Positions 9,311 to 18,018 of a stretch of DNA of 62,724 nt are shown in pieces. The DNA lies in assembly GCA_029863175.1 (NCBI GenBank), contig JAOTVX010000018.1:1-62724 (forward strand), in the 5' to 3' direction. Numbering within the stretch: position 1 is the stretch's first letter; each line of letters begins with the position of its first letter. The position numbers and the translations under genes are program-made. The notes below the pieces were generated by a model. The model did no database searches and was not told the DNA's origin. It saw only the letters and a list, made by a program, of their open reading frames with translations. The DNA is from Betaproteobacteria bacterium (GTDB taxonomy: Bacteria; Pseudomonadota; Gammaproteobacteria; Burkholderiales; SG8-41).

Positions 9311-10498
9311 GTGTCAATCATGAAGGTAACTGCGGCGCAGGTCTCTTCAAGCGTCGAGATGATCCGCGTGCTGGTCGGTTTTCCGACGGTGAGCCGGGAT
9401 TCCAACCTCGAGCTCATTCACTACGTTGTCGATTACCTCAAGCCGTTCGACGCGGACGTGCGGCTGACTTACGACGACCAGCGCCGCAAGGCAAACCTGT
9501 TCGCAACGCTGGGGCCGCGCGGAAAGGGCGGTGTCGTGCTCTCGGGACATACCGATGTCGTGCCGGTCGATGGTCAGCCGTGGGACACCGACCCTTTCAC
9601 GATTATGGAGCGGGATGGCCGGCTCTACGGCCGCGGCACCGCCGACATGAAAAGCTTTATTGCCTGCGTGCTCGCTCTCTTGCCCGAGATCGTCGAGCGC
9701 GGGCTGCAGGCGCCGCTCCATCTCGCATTTTCGTACGACGAGGAAGTCGGTTGCATCGGCGTCGGGCGGCTCATCTCCGATCTGGCGCTGGCGGGACTCC
9801 AGCCGGGCGCATGCATCGTTGGCGAACCGACACTGATGAAGCCCGTCGTCGCGCACAAGGGGAAGAAGAGCTATCGCTGCACCGTGAGGGGACTGGCCGG
9901 GCATTCAGCGTACGCGCCGCACGGCGTGAATGCCGTGGAGTATGCGGCTGAGGCCGTGGCGTTTCTGAAGAACATGGCACGCCGGCATCGCGATCGAGGC
10001 CCTTATGATCGCGGTTTCGACGTCGCGTACACGACGGCGCATACCGGTGTGATTCATGGCGGGACTGCGCTCAACGTAATTCCGCACGAGTGCACTTTTG
10101 ATTTCGAGTTTCGCCATCTGCCCGGTGACGATCCGGAGCGCCTGCTCGGCGAGTTCGCGGATTACCTCAAGACGACGCTGGAGCCGGAGATGCGCAAGGT
10201 GCACGCGGACGCGGGCTTCCTCGTCGAGCCCATGTCCGGGATTCCGATGCTGGACACCAGCCCCGAGAGTGAAGTGGTTGCGCTGGCGCAGGAGCTAACG
10301 GGCGATCGTGAGTTCAGCAAGGTCTCGTTCGGAACCGAGGCTTCCCAGTTCCAGCTCGCCGGCATTCCGACGGTCGTGTGCGGGCCGGGCTCGATCCAGC
10401 AGGCGCACAAACCCAACGAATACGTGACGCTGGAGCAAGTTGCGAAGTGCGAGGCGTTCTTGCAGCGGCTGGCCGACCGACTTTGCGAGGCGAGGTGA
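9311..10498 (+). CDS. argE: Acetylornithine deacetylase (ArgE) / M20 family
   Basis: 395 residues of the M20 metallohydrolase family. Metal and catalytic signatures are visible: GHTDVVP (His80, Asp82), GRGTADMKSF (bridging Asp near 112) and YDEEVGCIG (catalytic Glu-Glu near 144). The length and the FEFRHLPGDDP region match proteobacterial ArgE, which removes the acetyl group of N-acetylornithine in arginine synthesis. A GTG at 9311 has AGGG six bases upstream; an ATG at 9320 is possible. Related M20 enzymes act on other N-acyl amino acids, so the exact substrate is an inference. The stop codon merges into a GGTGATGA element. Confidence 0.85.
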   Translation: MSIMKVTAAQVSSSVEMIRVLVGFPTVSRDSNLELIHYVVDYLKPFDADVRLTYDDQRRKANLFATLGPRGKGGVVLSGHTDVVPVDGQPWDTDPFTIMERDGRLYGRGTADMKSFIACVLALLPEIVERGLQAPLHLAFSYDEEVGCIGVGRLISDLALAGLQPGACIVGEPTLMKPVVAHKGKKSYRCTVRGLAGHSAYAPHGVNAVEYAAEAVAFLKNMARRHRDRGPYDRGFDVAYTTAHTGVIHGGTALNVIPHECTFDFEFRHLPGDDPERLLGEFADYLKTTLEPEMRKVHADAGFLVEPMSGIPMLDTSPESEVVALAQELTGDREFSKVSFGTEASQFQLAGIPTVVCGPGSIQQAHKPNEYVTLEQVAKCEAFLQRLADRLCEAR

Positions 10499-10629
10499 CG
10501 AATGATGGTGACGGATACTGGTGATGAAAAACCGCGCGCGGCAAGCTAGCTGCGCACAGGTACACGGCGGTTCTCGTCACCCCCTCTCATCACCATTTCC
10601 CATCACCAGTTTTCATCACCCTTTCTGCA
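10499..10629. repeat. Inverted GGTGATGA / TCATCACC element
   Basis: The left arm (GATGGTGACGGATACTGGTG) starts at the argE stop codon. The right arm of TCATCACC words ends at the stop codon of the ATPase gene on the other strand. The centre of about 45 bases is GC-rich (CGCGCGCGGCAAGCTAGCTGCG). The two genes converge on the element, so it may end transcription from both sides. Confidence 0.85.
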
Positions 10630-11364
10630 TCAATGATGCAGAATCTTTGAGAGGAAATGCTGCGCCCGCTCGCTGCGGGGCTTGCCAAAGAAATCCTCGG
10701 TGGGGGCGTCTTCGACGATCTCGCCCTCGTCCATGAAGATCACGCGCTTCGCGACCTTGCGGGCGAAGCCCATCTCGTGGCTCACGACCATCATGGTCAT
10801 GCCTTCATGTGCGAGCTCGACCATGACATCGAGCACCTCGTTGATCATCTCGGGATCGAGCGCGGAAGTCGGCTCGTCAAACAGCATCGCGATCGGATCC
10901 ATGGCCAGCCCGCGCGCAATCGCCACGCGCTGCTGCTGCCCGCCGGAGAGCTGACCGGGAAACTTGTCGGCGTGCGCTTCCAGCTCCACGCGCTTTAGCA
11001 GCGCATGGGCCTTGACTGTCGCTTCGTCGAGGCTGCGCCCGAGCACCTTGGTCTGCGCCAGGGTGAGGTTCTCGGTCACGGTCATGTGGGGGAAGAGCTC
11101 GAAATGCTGGAATACCATGCCGATCTGCGAGCGCAGCTTGGGCAGGTCAGTCTTCGGATTGCTCACCGAGATGCCATTCACGACGACGTCCCCCTGCTGG
11201 AACGGTTCGAGGGCGTTGACGCACTTGATGAGCGTGGACTTGCCCGAGCCGGAGGGCCCGCACACGACCACGACCTCGCCCTTGCTCACCTCCGTCGAGC
11301 AGTTCTTCAGCACCTGAAAGGTGCCGTACCACTTGCTCACGTTCTTCATCTCGATCACGCTCAT
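10630..11364 (-). CDS. gltL: Polar amino-acid ABC transporter ATPase (GltL-like)
   Basis: 244 residues. Walker [11 protein letters not shown]-loop [13 protein letters not shown], signature [14 protein letters not shown], Walker [13 protein letters not shown] and the switch His in VVSHEMG are all present. These belong to the PAAT family ATPase that energises glutamate/aspartate or glutamine import. I chose the ATG at 11364 because AAAGGGG lies 8 bases upstream; a 16-residue extension has no such site. It is the last gene of the operon binding protein - permease - permease - ATPase. Confidence 0.93.
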   Translation of the reverse strand: MSVIEMKNVSKWYGTFQVLKNCSTEVSKGEVVVVCGPSGSGKSTLIKCVNALEPFQQGDVVVNGISVSNPKTDLPKLRSQIGMVFQHFELFPHMTVTENLTLAQTKVLGRSLDEATVKAHALLKRVELEAHADKFPGQLSGGQQQRVAIARGLAMDPIAMLFDEPTSALDPEMINEVLDVMVELAHEGMTMMVVSHEMGFARKVAKRVIFMDEGEIVEDAPTEDFFGKPRSERAQHFLSKILHH

Positions 11365-11460
11365 AGGCTGTACCCCTTTAATGCCGTTCCCAGGTGCGTC
11401 GGCAGGCGGCATCCGGAATTCCTCGAGGTGCCTGCATCGGCATATTTGATTGGAACGGCA

Positions 11461-12153
11461 TCAGCGGATGACGGCGATGCGGTCCTGGAACCGCCGCACA
11501 CAGTATGACGCGGCAAAGCTGATGACGAAATAGACCACGGCTACGAACAGATACATCTCGATCAGCCGCCCGTCGCGCTGCGCGATCTTGGCGGCGGCGC
11601 CGAGGAAGTCCGTGATCGAGAGGACGTACACGAGCGAAGTGTCCTGGAAGAGAATGATGGTCTGCGTGAGCAGGACGGGTGTCATGTTGCGGAACGCCTG
11701 CGGCAGCACGATCTTGCCCATGGTCTGCCAGTAATTAAGTCCCAGAGCGTAACCGGCCGACACCTGGCCGCGGGGGATGCTCTGGATCCCCGCGCGCATG
11801 ATCTCGCAATAATAGGCGGCCTCGAAAAGCGTAAAGGTCACAACCGAAGACCAAAAGGCGCCGACCTGGATCGGCTGGCTCGCCCCGATCACCCAGCCCC
11901 CGATCCACGGTACCAGAAAATAGAACCAGAAAATCACTAGCACCAGCGGGATCGAGCGGATGAGGTTGACGTAGCCGCCGGCGGTCCACGACAGCGGCGC
12001 AAGACTCGACAACCGCATCATCGCCAACAGGGTCCCGAACACGATACCGCCGCTCATGGCCAGGGCGGTTAGCGTCAGGGTAAATGTCATCCCCTCCTGG
12101 AAGAGGTAGGGCAGCGAGCGCTGGATGACATCGATGTCGAAGCCGGCAAACAT
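11461..12153 (-). CDS. gltK: Polar amino-acid ABC transporter permease (GltK-like)
   Basis: 230 residues with the HisM/GltK architecture: an N-terminal helix region (YLFQEGMTFTLTLTALAMSGG), a conserved LIRSIPLVLVIFWFYFLVPW segment and the EAA loop (MRAGIQSIPRGQVSAGYALG). It forms the inner-membrane channel with GltJ. The gap to gltL is 96 bases, and a word repeat separates it from gltJ. Confidence 0.9.
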   Translation of the reverse strand: MFAGFDIDVIQRSLPYLFQEGMTFTLTLTALAMSGGIVFGTLLAMMRLSSLAPLSWTAGGYVNLIRSIPLVLVIFWFYFLVPWIGGWVIGASQPIQVGAFWSSVVTFTLFEAAYYCEIMRAGIQSIPRGQVSAGYALGLNYWQTMGKIVLPQAFRNMTPVLLTQTIILFQDTSLVYVLSITDFLGAAAKIAQRDGRLIEMYLFVAVVYFVISFAASYCVRRFQDRIAVIR

Positions 12154-12154
12154 T

Positions 12155-12277
12155 TAAACATCCGTGAATCGTGAATCGTGAATCGTGAATCGATAAATCC
12201 TGCAATGGACCGTGTGGCTCGAAATTAGAAAACGGTTTTGTCTACTCACAAATCACCATTCACGAATCACGGGTTTG
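12155..12277. repeat. Inverted GTGAATC / ATTCACGAATC element inside the glt operon
   Basis: Three GTGAATC words in a row (12163-12191) face CACAAATCACCATTCACGAATCACG (about 12247-12272) across a centre of about 55 bases. The element separates gltJ from gltK within an otherwise ordinary operon. Confidence 0.75.
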
Positions 12278-13036
12278 TCAGTGGCCGGCTTGCGGGCCGC
12301 CCGCGCTCCCGATGAATCCGGGCACCGCGACTTTCTTCTCGACGAAACGCATCGCGAGCACGACCACGATGTTGAGCAGGATGTAGATCACCGTCGCGGC
12401 GGTGAAGGCCTCAAACACCTGGAAGCTGAATTCCTGCATGGCGCGTGCCCGGGCGGTGAGCTCGACCAGGCCGATGGTCAGCGCGACCGCCGAGTTCTTG
12501 ATGATGTTCATGAACTCGGACGTGAGGGGCGGGAGCACGATGCGGAACGCCATCGGCAGAAGCACGTAGCGGTAAGTTTGCGGCAACGTCAGGCCGAGTG
12601 CCGTGCCGGCCAGGCCTTGCCCGCGCGCCAGGGAGAGAATGCCGGCCCGCGTTTGCTCGGCGACGCGGGCCGAGGTGTAGAACCCGAGGCACAGCACGGC
12701 AGGCCAGTACGATCCCCAGGGTGGTGCGACTTGCTTGATGGCGTCGCCCATCGCCTTGGGCACGAGTTCCGGCAGCACGAAGTACCACAGGAACATCTGC
12801 ACGAGGAGGGGGATGTTGCGGAACAGCTCGACGTAGACGTTGCCCAACTTCACCGCCCAGCCAATGGGCGTCGTGCGCAAGGTGCCGACCAACGCGCCGA
12901 GCACGAGCGCGATAATCCACGCCGCCAGCGCCGTTGCGATGGTCCAGCCGAGGCCGGAAATCAGCCAGGTCAGATAGACTCCGGCGCCGTCCGGCGCCGG
13001 TTCCCAGAAGATTTGCCAGTTCCAGTTGTATTTCAC
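12278..13036 (-). CDS. gltJ: Polar amino-acid ABC transporter permease (GltJ-like)
   Basis: 252 residues. The N-terminus NWNWQIFWEPAPDGAGVYLT and the segment VELFRNIPLLVQMFLWYFVLPE are typical of GltJ, the longer permease of glutamate/aspartate importers. The EAA loop AGILSLARGQGLAGTALG follows. The likely start is the GTG at 13036. It is preceded in the operon by gltI and by two hairpins. Confidence 0.92.
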   Translation of the reverse strand: MKYNWNWQIFWEPAPDGAGVYLTWLISGLGWTIATALAAWIIALVLGALVGTLRTTPIGWAVKLGNVYVELFRNIPLLVQMFLWYFVLPELVPKAMGDAIKQVAPPWGSYWPAVLCLGFYTSARVAEQTRAGILSLARGQGLAGTALGLTLPQTYRYVLLPMAFRIVLPPLTSEFMNIIKNSAVALTIGLVELTARARAMQEFSFQVFEAFTAATVIYILLNIVVVLAMRFVEKKVAVPGFIGSAGGPQAGH

Positions 13037-13076
13037 TGGTTCAGGATCCTGGCTATGCTGCGCTTATGGAGAAATC

Positions 13077-13150
13077 GCGCGCGATCAGCGGCGGAAAACG
13101 TCCGCTGCATCGCGCGCAGATAAAGGGGCACCGAAGGTGTCCGCTTTATC
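13077..13150 (-). promoter_or_regulatory. Two hairpins between gltI and gltJ
   Basis: Hairpin 1 (13077-13117) pairs GCGCGCGAT plus CAGCGG with CCGCTG plus ATCGCGCGC: 15 bp with one bulge. Hairpin 2 (13119-13150) pairs GATAAAG with CTTTATC and CACC with GGTG around TTC. They lie 3-76 bases past the gltI stop codon and have no T-tract. In many importer operons such structures protect the binding-protein mRNA and reduce expression of the permease genes; that role here is inferred. Confidence 0.65.
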
Positions 13151-13152
13151 GG

Positions 13153-14064
13153 TCATTCGTAATCTTCAGGCCTGCCCGAGTCAGTCGGGTTGGCAATCAC
13201 TTTCTTCAACTGCGCGCTCATGGGCACGTTGAGGTTGACGCCCTTGGGCGGGATTGGTTTCAGAAACCACTTTTCGTAGATCGCGTTGATCGCACCGCTC
13301 TTGTAGATCTTGATCATCGCTGCATCCACGACTTTCTTATAGGCCGGATCGTCCTTCCGCACCATGATGCCGTAGGGCTCGACTGAAAGCGAATCTGCCG
13401 AGATAACGAAATCCTTCGGGCTCTTGGATTGGGCGACGAGGCTATAGAGCAGGATGTCGTCCATGAAAAAGGCCGCCGCGCGCCCGGTCTGGACCGTCAG
13501 GAACGCCTCGGCATGGTCCTTGGCCGCGATGATGTTCATACCGAGCTTTTTCTCGACGTTGAGCTTGGTGGCCAATCTGATATTGGTCGTGCCCGAGGTC
13601 GAGACAACGGTCTTACCTTTGAGATTGGTCACCGTCTTCAGATTGTCGGCCTTTTTGCTCACGAAGCGGGTGGCAGTGACGAAGTGTGTGATGGTGTAGG
13701 AGACCTGCTTCTGGCGCGCGAGGTTGTTGGTCGTCGACCCGCATTCAAGATCGATCGTTCCGTTCGCCATCAGCGGGATACGGGTGGCGGAGGTCACCGG
13801 GTTGTACTTGATGGCGATGCTATCCATCTTGAGATGCGCCTTGACCGCGTCGACGATTCTCAGGCAGAGATCGACCGCGTATCCCACGACTTTCTGCTTG
13901 TCGTCGTAGTAGGAAAACGGGATCGAGCTCTCGCGGTGTCCGATCACGATCGAGCCGGTGTCCTTGATTTTCTTGAGGGTGCCAGTGAGCTGCTGCGCAT
14001 TCACGCTGCTCGTCATTGCGGTTGCGGCGAGCAGGGCGACGATCAGTTTGAGTATGGGCTTCAT
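13153..14064 (-). CDS. gltI: Glutamate/aspartate-type periplasmic binding protein (GltI-like)
   Basis: 303 residues. A signal peptide (MKPILKLIVALLAATAMTSSVNA) precedes QLTGTLKKIKDTGSIVIGHRESSIPFSYY, the typical start of GltI. The SBP_bac_3 features CGSTTNNLARQKQVSYT and SGTTNIRLATKL follow. It delivers glutamate or aspartate to GltJK-L. I chose the ATG at 14064, which has GGAG six bases upstream; a second ATG four codons earlier overlaps that ribosome site. A promoter-like sequence lies about 64 bases upstream. Confidence 0.93.
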   Translation of the reverse strand: MKPILKLIVALLAATAMTSSVNAQQLTGTLKKIKDTGSIVIGHRESSIPFSYYDDKQKVVGYAVDLCLRIVDAVKAHLKMDSIAIKYNPVTSATRIPLMANGTIDLECGSTTNNLARQKQVSYTITHFVTATRFVSKKADNLKTVTNLKGKTVVSTSGTTNIRLATKLNVEKKLGMNIIAAKDHAEAFLTVQTGRAAAFFMDDILLYSLVAQSKSPKDFVISADSLSVEPYGIMVRKDDPAYKKVVDAAMIKIYKSGAINAIYEKWFLKPIPPKGVNLNVPMSAQLKKVIANPTDSGRPEDYE

Positions 14065-14127
14065 ATTCGACTCCATCCGGAAGAGGGTTGGTGATTTTTC
14101 AGCAAATACAAGAAGAACGCGTAAACG

Positions 14128-14156
14128 AATGTAGCCCAGGGCGCCGGCTTTGTCCA
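14128..14156 (-). promoter_or_regulatory. Sigma-70-like promoter for the gltI operon
   Basis: Reading leftward: TGGACA (14156-14151), a 17-base spacer, then TACATT (14133-14128). The -35 matches consensus at five of six positions and the -10 at four of six. It sits 64-92 bases before the gltI ATG. Confidence 0.55.
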
Positions 14157-14184
14157 GAATGAGCCGGTCCCGCGCGCGCAGAGC

Positions 14185-15153
14185 CTATTGGCTCGTGATG
14201 CCAGCTTCCCGTATTACCTTGCCCCACTTGGCAAGGTCGGACCTGATCACCGAGCGAAAGTCTTCTGGCATGGAGTACGCAACGTCTACGCCTTGTGTCG
14301 CCAACAGCCGCGCCGCATCCGGCGTGCGCAGGAATGTCACCATCTCGACGTTGAGTTTCGTGATGATCTCGCGTGGTGTTCCGGCGGGTGCGAGCACACC
14401 GAACCAGGGGTTCATCTCGAATCCGCGAAGGCCGCTCTCGTCGATGGTTGGAAGATCCGGCAATGACGGCGAGCGCCGCAGGCTGCTCAGCGCGAGGGCC
14501 CGGACTTTTCCGGATCGAACATGTGGGAGGAGCGAAACAATCGGCGAGAAACCAACCGGGACCTCGCCTGCGATGAGATCGATCGTCGCGGGGGCGCCGC
14601 CCTTGTACGGAATGTGCACCATCTTGACGCCGGACATGGAAACGAATAGCGCCGCCGTGAGATGTGGAGTGCTGCCAACACCGCTTGTCGCGTAATTGAG
14701 TTCGCCGGGGCGACGCTTTGCAATGGCAATGAGTTCCTTCATCGACCGGACCGGAAGCGACGGGTGGACCGCCAGGATATTGGGCGCGCGCGCAGTGAGC
14801 GTGATCGGCGTGAAATCGCGCAACGTATCGTATGACAGTCGCGACAGGAAGGGGGCCAGCGTAAGGCTTCCCATGCCGCCGTGCACCAGCATATAACCGT
14901 CGGCCGCCGACTTGGCGACGGTGCCGGTCCCGATCGTGCCGCCGCGTCCCGGCCGGTTCTCGACGATCCATTGTTGGCCGAGCGCGCGCGACATTCTCTG
15001 CGCGATGAGGCGCGCGACCGTGTCGTTTACTCCTCCGGCAGGGTAGGGGGCCACCAGGCGTACCGGTTTCGAAGGGTAGGTTTGTGCGTGGGCAACTTGT
15101 GCCACGGCGGCAACAGCTGCCAGACAACAGCAGGCAACGAGTCGGGTCCGCAT
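14185..15153 (-). CDS. Bug-family (TctC-like) periplasmic solute receptor
   Basis: 322 residues. A signal peptide ending AQVAHAQ precedes TYPSKPVRLVAPYPAGGVND, the hallmark of Bug receptors of tripartite tricarboxylate transporters. The GGTIGTGTVAKSAADGYML and HIPYKGGAPATIDLIAGEV segments are also conserved. These proteins bind carboxylates or aromatic acids and are hugely expanded in Burkholderiales. No TctA/TctB membrane genes lie next to it, which is common for this family. It is divergent from the dehydrogenase at 15305, which may act in the same pathway. Confidence 0.93.
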   Translation of the reverse strand: MRTRLVACCCLAAVAAVAQVAHAQTYPSKPVRLVAPYPAGGVNDTVARLIAQRMSRALGQQWIVENRPGRGGTIGTGTVAKSAADGYMLVHGGMGSLTLAPFLSRLSYDTLRDFTPITLTARAPNILAVHPSLPVRSMKELIAIAKRRPGELNYATSGVGSTPHLTAALFVSMSGVKMVHIPYKGGAPATIDLIAGEVPVGFSPIVSLLPHVRSGKVRALALSSLRRSPSLPDLPTIDESGLRGFEMNPWFGVLAPAGTPREIITKLNVEMVTFLRTPDAARLLATQGVDVAYSMPEDFRSVIRSDLAKWGKVIREAGITSQ

Positions 15154-15304
15154 CGTTCGGGTCCTCCTCCGGACTTATCTTTTGAGCTGGGGCCAGTGTA
15201 CACCCCGATGGGCGCGCAGGGGGGCTGTCTGGCGATTATGCCAATCTCGATGACCTTGTTAGCATGGCGTTCACCGCGGGCCACGCACAGGGAGCGACAG
15301 GGAC

Positions 15305-16177
15305 ATGAAAATCGGATTCTTGGGACTCGGTCAGATGGGTCGGGCAATGGCCGAGAGGCTGATCGAGACGGGCCACGAGTTGATCGTCTACAACCGCACC
15401 CGCGCCCCTGCCGAGGTGCTCGAGGCGAAGGGGGCCGAAGTGGCTGCGGATGCGTCGCGCGTGCTGGATGCGGAGGTCGTCGTCACCATGCTCGCCGACG
15501 ATGCTGCGATCGAAGCAGTGTGGATCGCGCCCGGCCTGATCCGCAGGATGCCCGCGTCCTGCGTCCACCTCAACATGGCGAGCGTGAGCCTCGAGATGGG
15601 AAAGCAGCTCGCGTGGTTGCATCGAGAGGCGGGCAACGGCTACGTATCGGCGCCGGTTTTCGGGCGGCCGCACGCCGCGGCAGCGGGCCAGCTGGACATC
15701 GTCGCGGCCGGCGCCGACGCGGCGCTCGAGCGCTGCAAGCCTTTGTTCGCCGTCCTCGGCAAGCAATCGTTCGTTGTCGGCGCGGAGCCCTGGCTCGCCA
15801 ACGTCGTGAAGATCGCTCGCAATTTTCTTCTCGCGACGGTGGTCGAGAGCCTCGGAGAAGCGTTTGCGCTGGTGCGAAAATCCGGGGTGGATCCGGCCCT
15901 GTTCTTCAATATCATCACCACGACGTCGTTCAACGCGCCCGTGTACAAGAGCTACGGACAACGCATGGTCGAAAAGGATTTTGAGCCCACGTTTGCGCTC
16001 AAGCTCGGGCTCAAGGACGTGATGCTCGCTCTGGAGGCGGGTGCCGCCACGGGCGTGCCGCTACCCACGGCCGATCTCATGCGCGAACGACATCTCGCCG
16101 CTATCGCCGCTGGATTTGGTGACAGGGACTGGGCGGCGCTCGGCGAGTACATCGCGCAGGACGCCGGCCTCCGCTGA
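15305..16177 (+). CDS. NAD(P)-dependent beta-hydroxyacid dehydrogenase (3-hydroxyisobutyrate dehydrogenase family)
   Basis: 290 residues. The Rossmann motif GLGQMG lies within residues 7-12, and the NRT after the second strand suggests NADP preference. The catalytic Lys is in NVVKIARNFLL (near residue 169), and the C-terminal helical domain has KLGLKDVMLALE. The family includes 3-hydroxyisobutyrate, tartronate-semialdehyde and glyoxylate/succinic-semialdehyde reductases; which one this is cannot be told. GGGA precedes the ATG at 15305. Confidence 0.85.
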   Translation: MKIGFLGLGQMGRAMAERLIETGHELIVYNRTRAPAEVLEAKGAEVAADASRVLDAEVVVTMLADDAAIEAVWIAPGLIRRMPASCVHLNMASVSLEMGKQLAWLHREAGNGYVSAPVFGRPHAAAAGQLDIVAAGADAALERCKPLFAVLGKQSFVVGAEPWLANVVKIARNFLLATVVESLGEAFALVRKSGVDPALFFNIITTTSFNAPVYKSYGQRMVEKDFEPTFALKLGLKDVMLALEAGAATGVPLPTADLMRERHLAAIAAGFGDRDWAALGEYIAQDAGLR

Positions 16178-16204
16178 AAATGGCGTGACCCGTGGTCACC
16201 CAAT

Positions 16205-16352
16205 GAAGTGATGAAAGATGGTGATGATTAATGGTGATGAAAGATGGTGATGGACACTCGTCTTCCATCACCAATAGCCATCACCCCTTCTCATCACCAG
16301 TTCCTATCACCCGTTTTCATTGCCCGTTTTCATCACCAGTACCCATCACCCC
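16205..16352. repeat. Inverted GGTGATGA / TCATCACC element
   Basis: Four GTGATG words on the left (16208-16250) and at least six ATCACC-type words on the right (16265-16352) flank a short centre (GGACACTCGTCTTCC). The 413-base gap from 16178 to 16590 holds only this element, about 240 bases without recognisable signal, and the leader of the small gene. Confidence 0.85.
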
Positions 16353-16590
16353 TCATCGGACGCGGAGGCGCTGGCGCTGTTCCGGGGGTCAGCAGAAGCT
16401 TCTAGTGATTCCATACTAATCATGTAGTTGACTCGACCTGTCGGCGCGTGGGCAGCTGCATGTCGCGGCCTTGGACAGCGTAAGGCGCGCGTAAGGTTGC
16501 GCATGCACTATAACGATTCGTTTTGCCGTCGCTCCGGCGAGTGCAGGTGGGCGGGGGAAACGATTTTATTACCTGCTCAAGGGAGCGCCC

Positions 16591-16743
16591 ATGGACTCGA
16601 AAACCGACAATAGCGATGTCAATACAGTAAAGGCCAAAGCCTTCTCGAAGATGACGGCCAAAGAGAAGGTCATGCACGTCAGCAAGGTTTTTCTTTGCAT
16701 TATCACGTTCGGGTTCATGTTCCCGAACATCGGCGCAGACTGA
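16591..16743 (+). CDS. 50-residue single-TM protein, conserved-looking
   Basis: The product begins MDSKTDNSDVNTVKAKAFSK and ends in a hydrophobic segment VFLCIITFGFMFPNIGAD. A strong ribosome site (AAGGGAG) sits five bases before the ATG, and codon use is ordinary. Small betaproteobacterial proteins ending in a similar FGFxFPNI segment are familiar to me as a family of unknown function; that is memory, not a search. It likely sits in the inner membrane with a short cytoplasmic N-terminus. It converges on the alpha/beta hydrolase gene at 28 bases. Confidence 0.75.
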   Translation: MDSKTDNSDVNTVKAKAFSKMTAKEKVMHVSKVFLCIITFGFMFPNIGAD

Positions 16744-16771
16744 CAAAGCGCCGGGCGTTTCCGCCCGGGCT

Positions 16772-17638
16772 TCAGGGTTTCAAAAAATCCTGGATGATCG
16801 CGGCCAGCCGTTCCGGTTGGTCGTGATGCATCATGTGGCCGCAGTCCTCGAGCCACGCTTCGCGAAAGTGCCGGAACGCGCTTGTGCGCTCGGCAAGCTG
16901 CTCGGGCGTGTCCTTCAGGTAGCCGCCTCGCTTCGAGTCCCTTGCGAACACCCATAGCACGGGCGCTGTGATGTGCCGCCAGCAGGCGATCGTCTCTTCC
17001 ACCCTGAAGCGATAGGGGCTCACGATCTTGTGGCGGGGATCACTGCGCAGCATTACCGTTCCGTCGCCATTCTCTCTTGCCCAGTGGCGGGCGAGGAACG
17101 AGGCTTTCTCTTCGGTCAGGCGCGGATTGTCGCGACGCATGCGTGCTGCTACCTCCTCAAACGAGCCATAGGGCCGGAAACGCGGCGGCTGGCGCAATCC
17201 ATCCAGCCAATGCCTGTACCGTATCGGCGCTTGTTCGGGATGGGTACGCGTGAGCCCGAAACCTTCCAGCGAAACGAGCCTCGCGAAGCGCTCGGGGCGC
17301 AGCCCTGCAAAAGTGCAGGCGATGAGCCCTCCCATGCTGTGTCCGACTACATTCAGCGGCGCATCGGCCTCATAGAGCCGAAGCAGTTCTTCGAGGTCCG
17401 CGTAGTAGTCTGGAAACCAGTATCCTTCGCGCGCCCACCCGGTGAGCCCGAAGCCGCGCCAGTCGGGCGCGATAACGTGCCACTCGCGCGAAAACGCGTC
17501 TATCAGGAACTGGAATGAGGCCGACACGTCCATCCAGCCATGCAAGAGGATGAGCTTCGGCGCGCCGGGCTTACCCCAGGTTCGCACGTGATACCGCAGG
17601 CCCCGAATGTCGTGATACTGCGATTGGCTCGGTTTCAT
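16772..17638 (-). CDS. Alpha/beta hydrolase
   Basis: 288 residues with the alpha/beta-hydrolase fold 1 layout: oxyanion-hole HGWMD (near residue 34), nucleophile elbow GHSMGG (Ser near 101) and catalytic His in DCGHMMHHDQPE (near 270). The acid residue probably lies in the VFARDSK segment. There is no signal peptide. Substrate is unknown; relatives include esterases, epoxide hydrolases and dehalogenases. Confidence 0.85.
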   Translation of the reverse strand: MKPSQSQYHDIRGLRYHVRTWGKPGAPKLILLHGWMDVSASFQFLIDAFSREWHVIAPDWRGFGLTGWAREGYWFPDYYADLEELLRLYEADAPLNVVGHSMGGLIACTFAGLRPERFARLVSLEGFGLTRTHPEQAPIRYRHWLDGLRQPPRFRPYGSFEEVAARMRRDNPRLTEEKASFLARHWARENGDGTVMLRSDPRHKIVSPYRFRVEETIACWRHITAPVLWVFARDSKRGGYLKDTPEQLAERTSAFRHFREAWLEDCGHMMHHDQPERLAAIIQDFLKP

Positions 17639-17639
17639 T

Positions 17640-18018
17640 TCGGGTTAACGGTCAACGGTAAGTGGTAAATCGTTGCTAAACCATCAAGCGGCCAAAACAG
17701 CTTTGACACAAAGGACACCAAGGTCACGAAGGATTATTAGAAATTAATTGGAAAGGAGGCGCGGCGCTCGCCGTGCGTTCTAACTCGTAGTTGTGAACCT
17801 TTGTGTCCTTCGTGTCAGTTGTGTCTAGGCTGTTGTTTTCCTCGGCGGACTTGGCGTCATGACGGTTCACTAACTTCCGTGATTTGTGTTTCGTGAATCG
17901 AGTTTCGTTGGCGGTCTTGGCGTCTTGGCGGTTCAATTGTGGTCCTGATTTTCTCCGCGTCTCCGCGGTTCATTAAGTTCCGTGAACGATAAGCGGTCGT
18001 CGGAGTCGAGGCTGGATT
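17640..18018. repeat. Inverted word element, copy B, with accessory words
   Basis: The 380-base gap has no gene. From about 17673 to 17855 it repeats the 2.5-2.75 kb element: the same left arm words, the same centre (17750-17790, GCGCGGCGCTCGCC) and the same TTGTTTTCCTCGGCGG tail, with fewer right-arm repeats. Other words follow (GTCTTGGCGTCTTGGCGGTTC at about 17913-17933; CTCCGCGTCTCCGCGGTTC at about 17953-17971). Confidence 0.85.

Noticed and set aside
16205..16352. CRISPR-like array (regular TCATCACC repeats)
   Set aside because: Units are 6-8 bases with 3-8 base gaps, degenerate and inverted about a centre. There are no 24-37 base repeats, no unique spacers and no cas genes.
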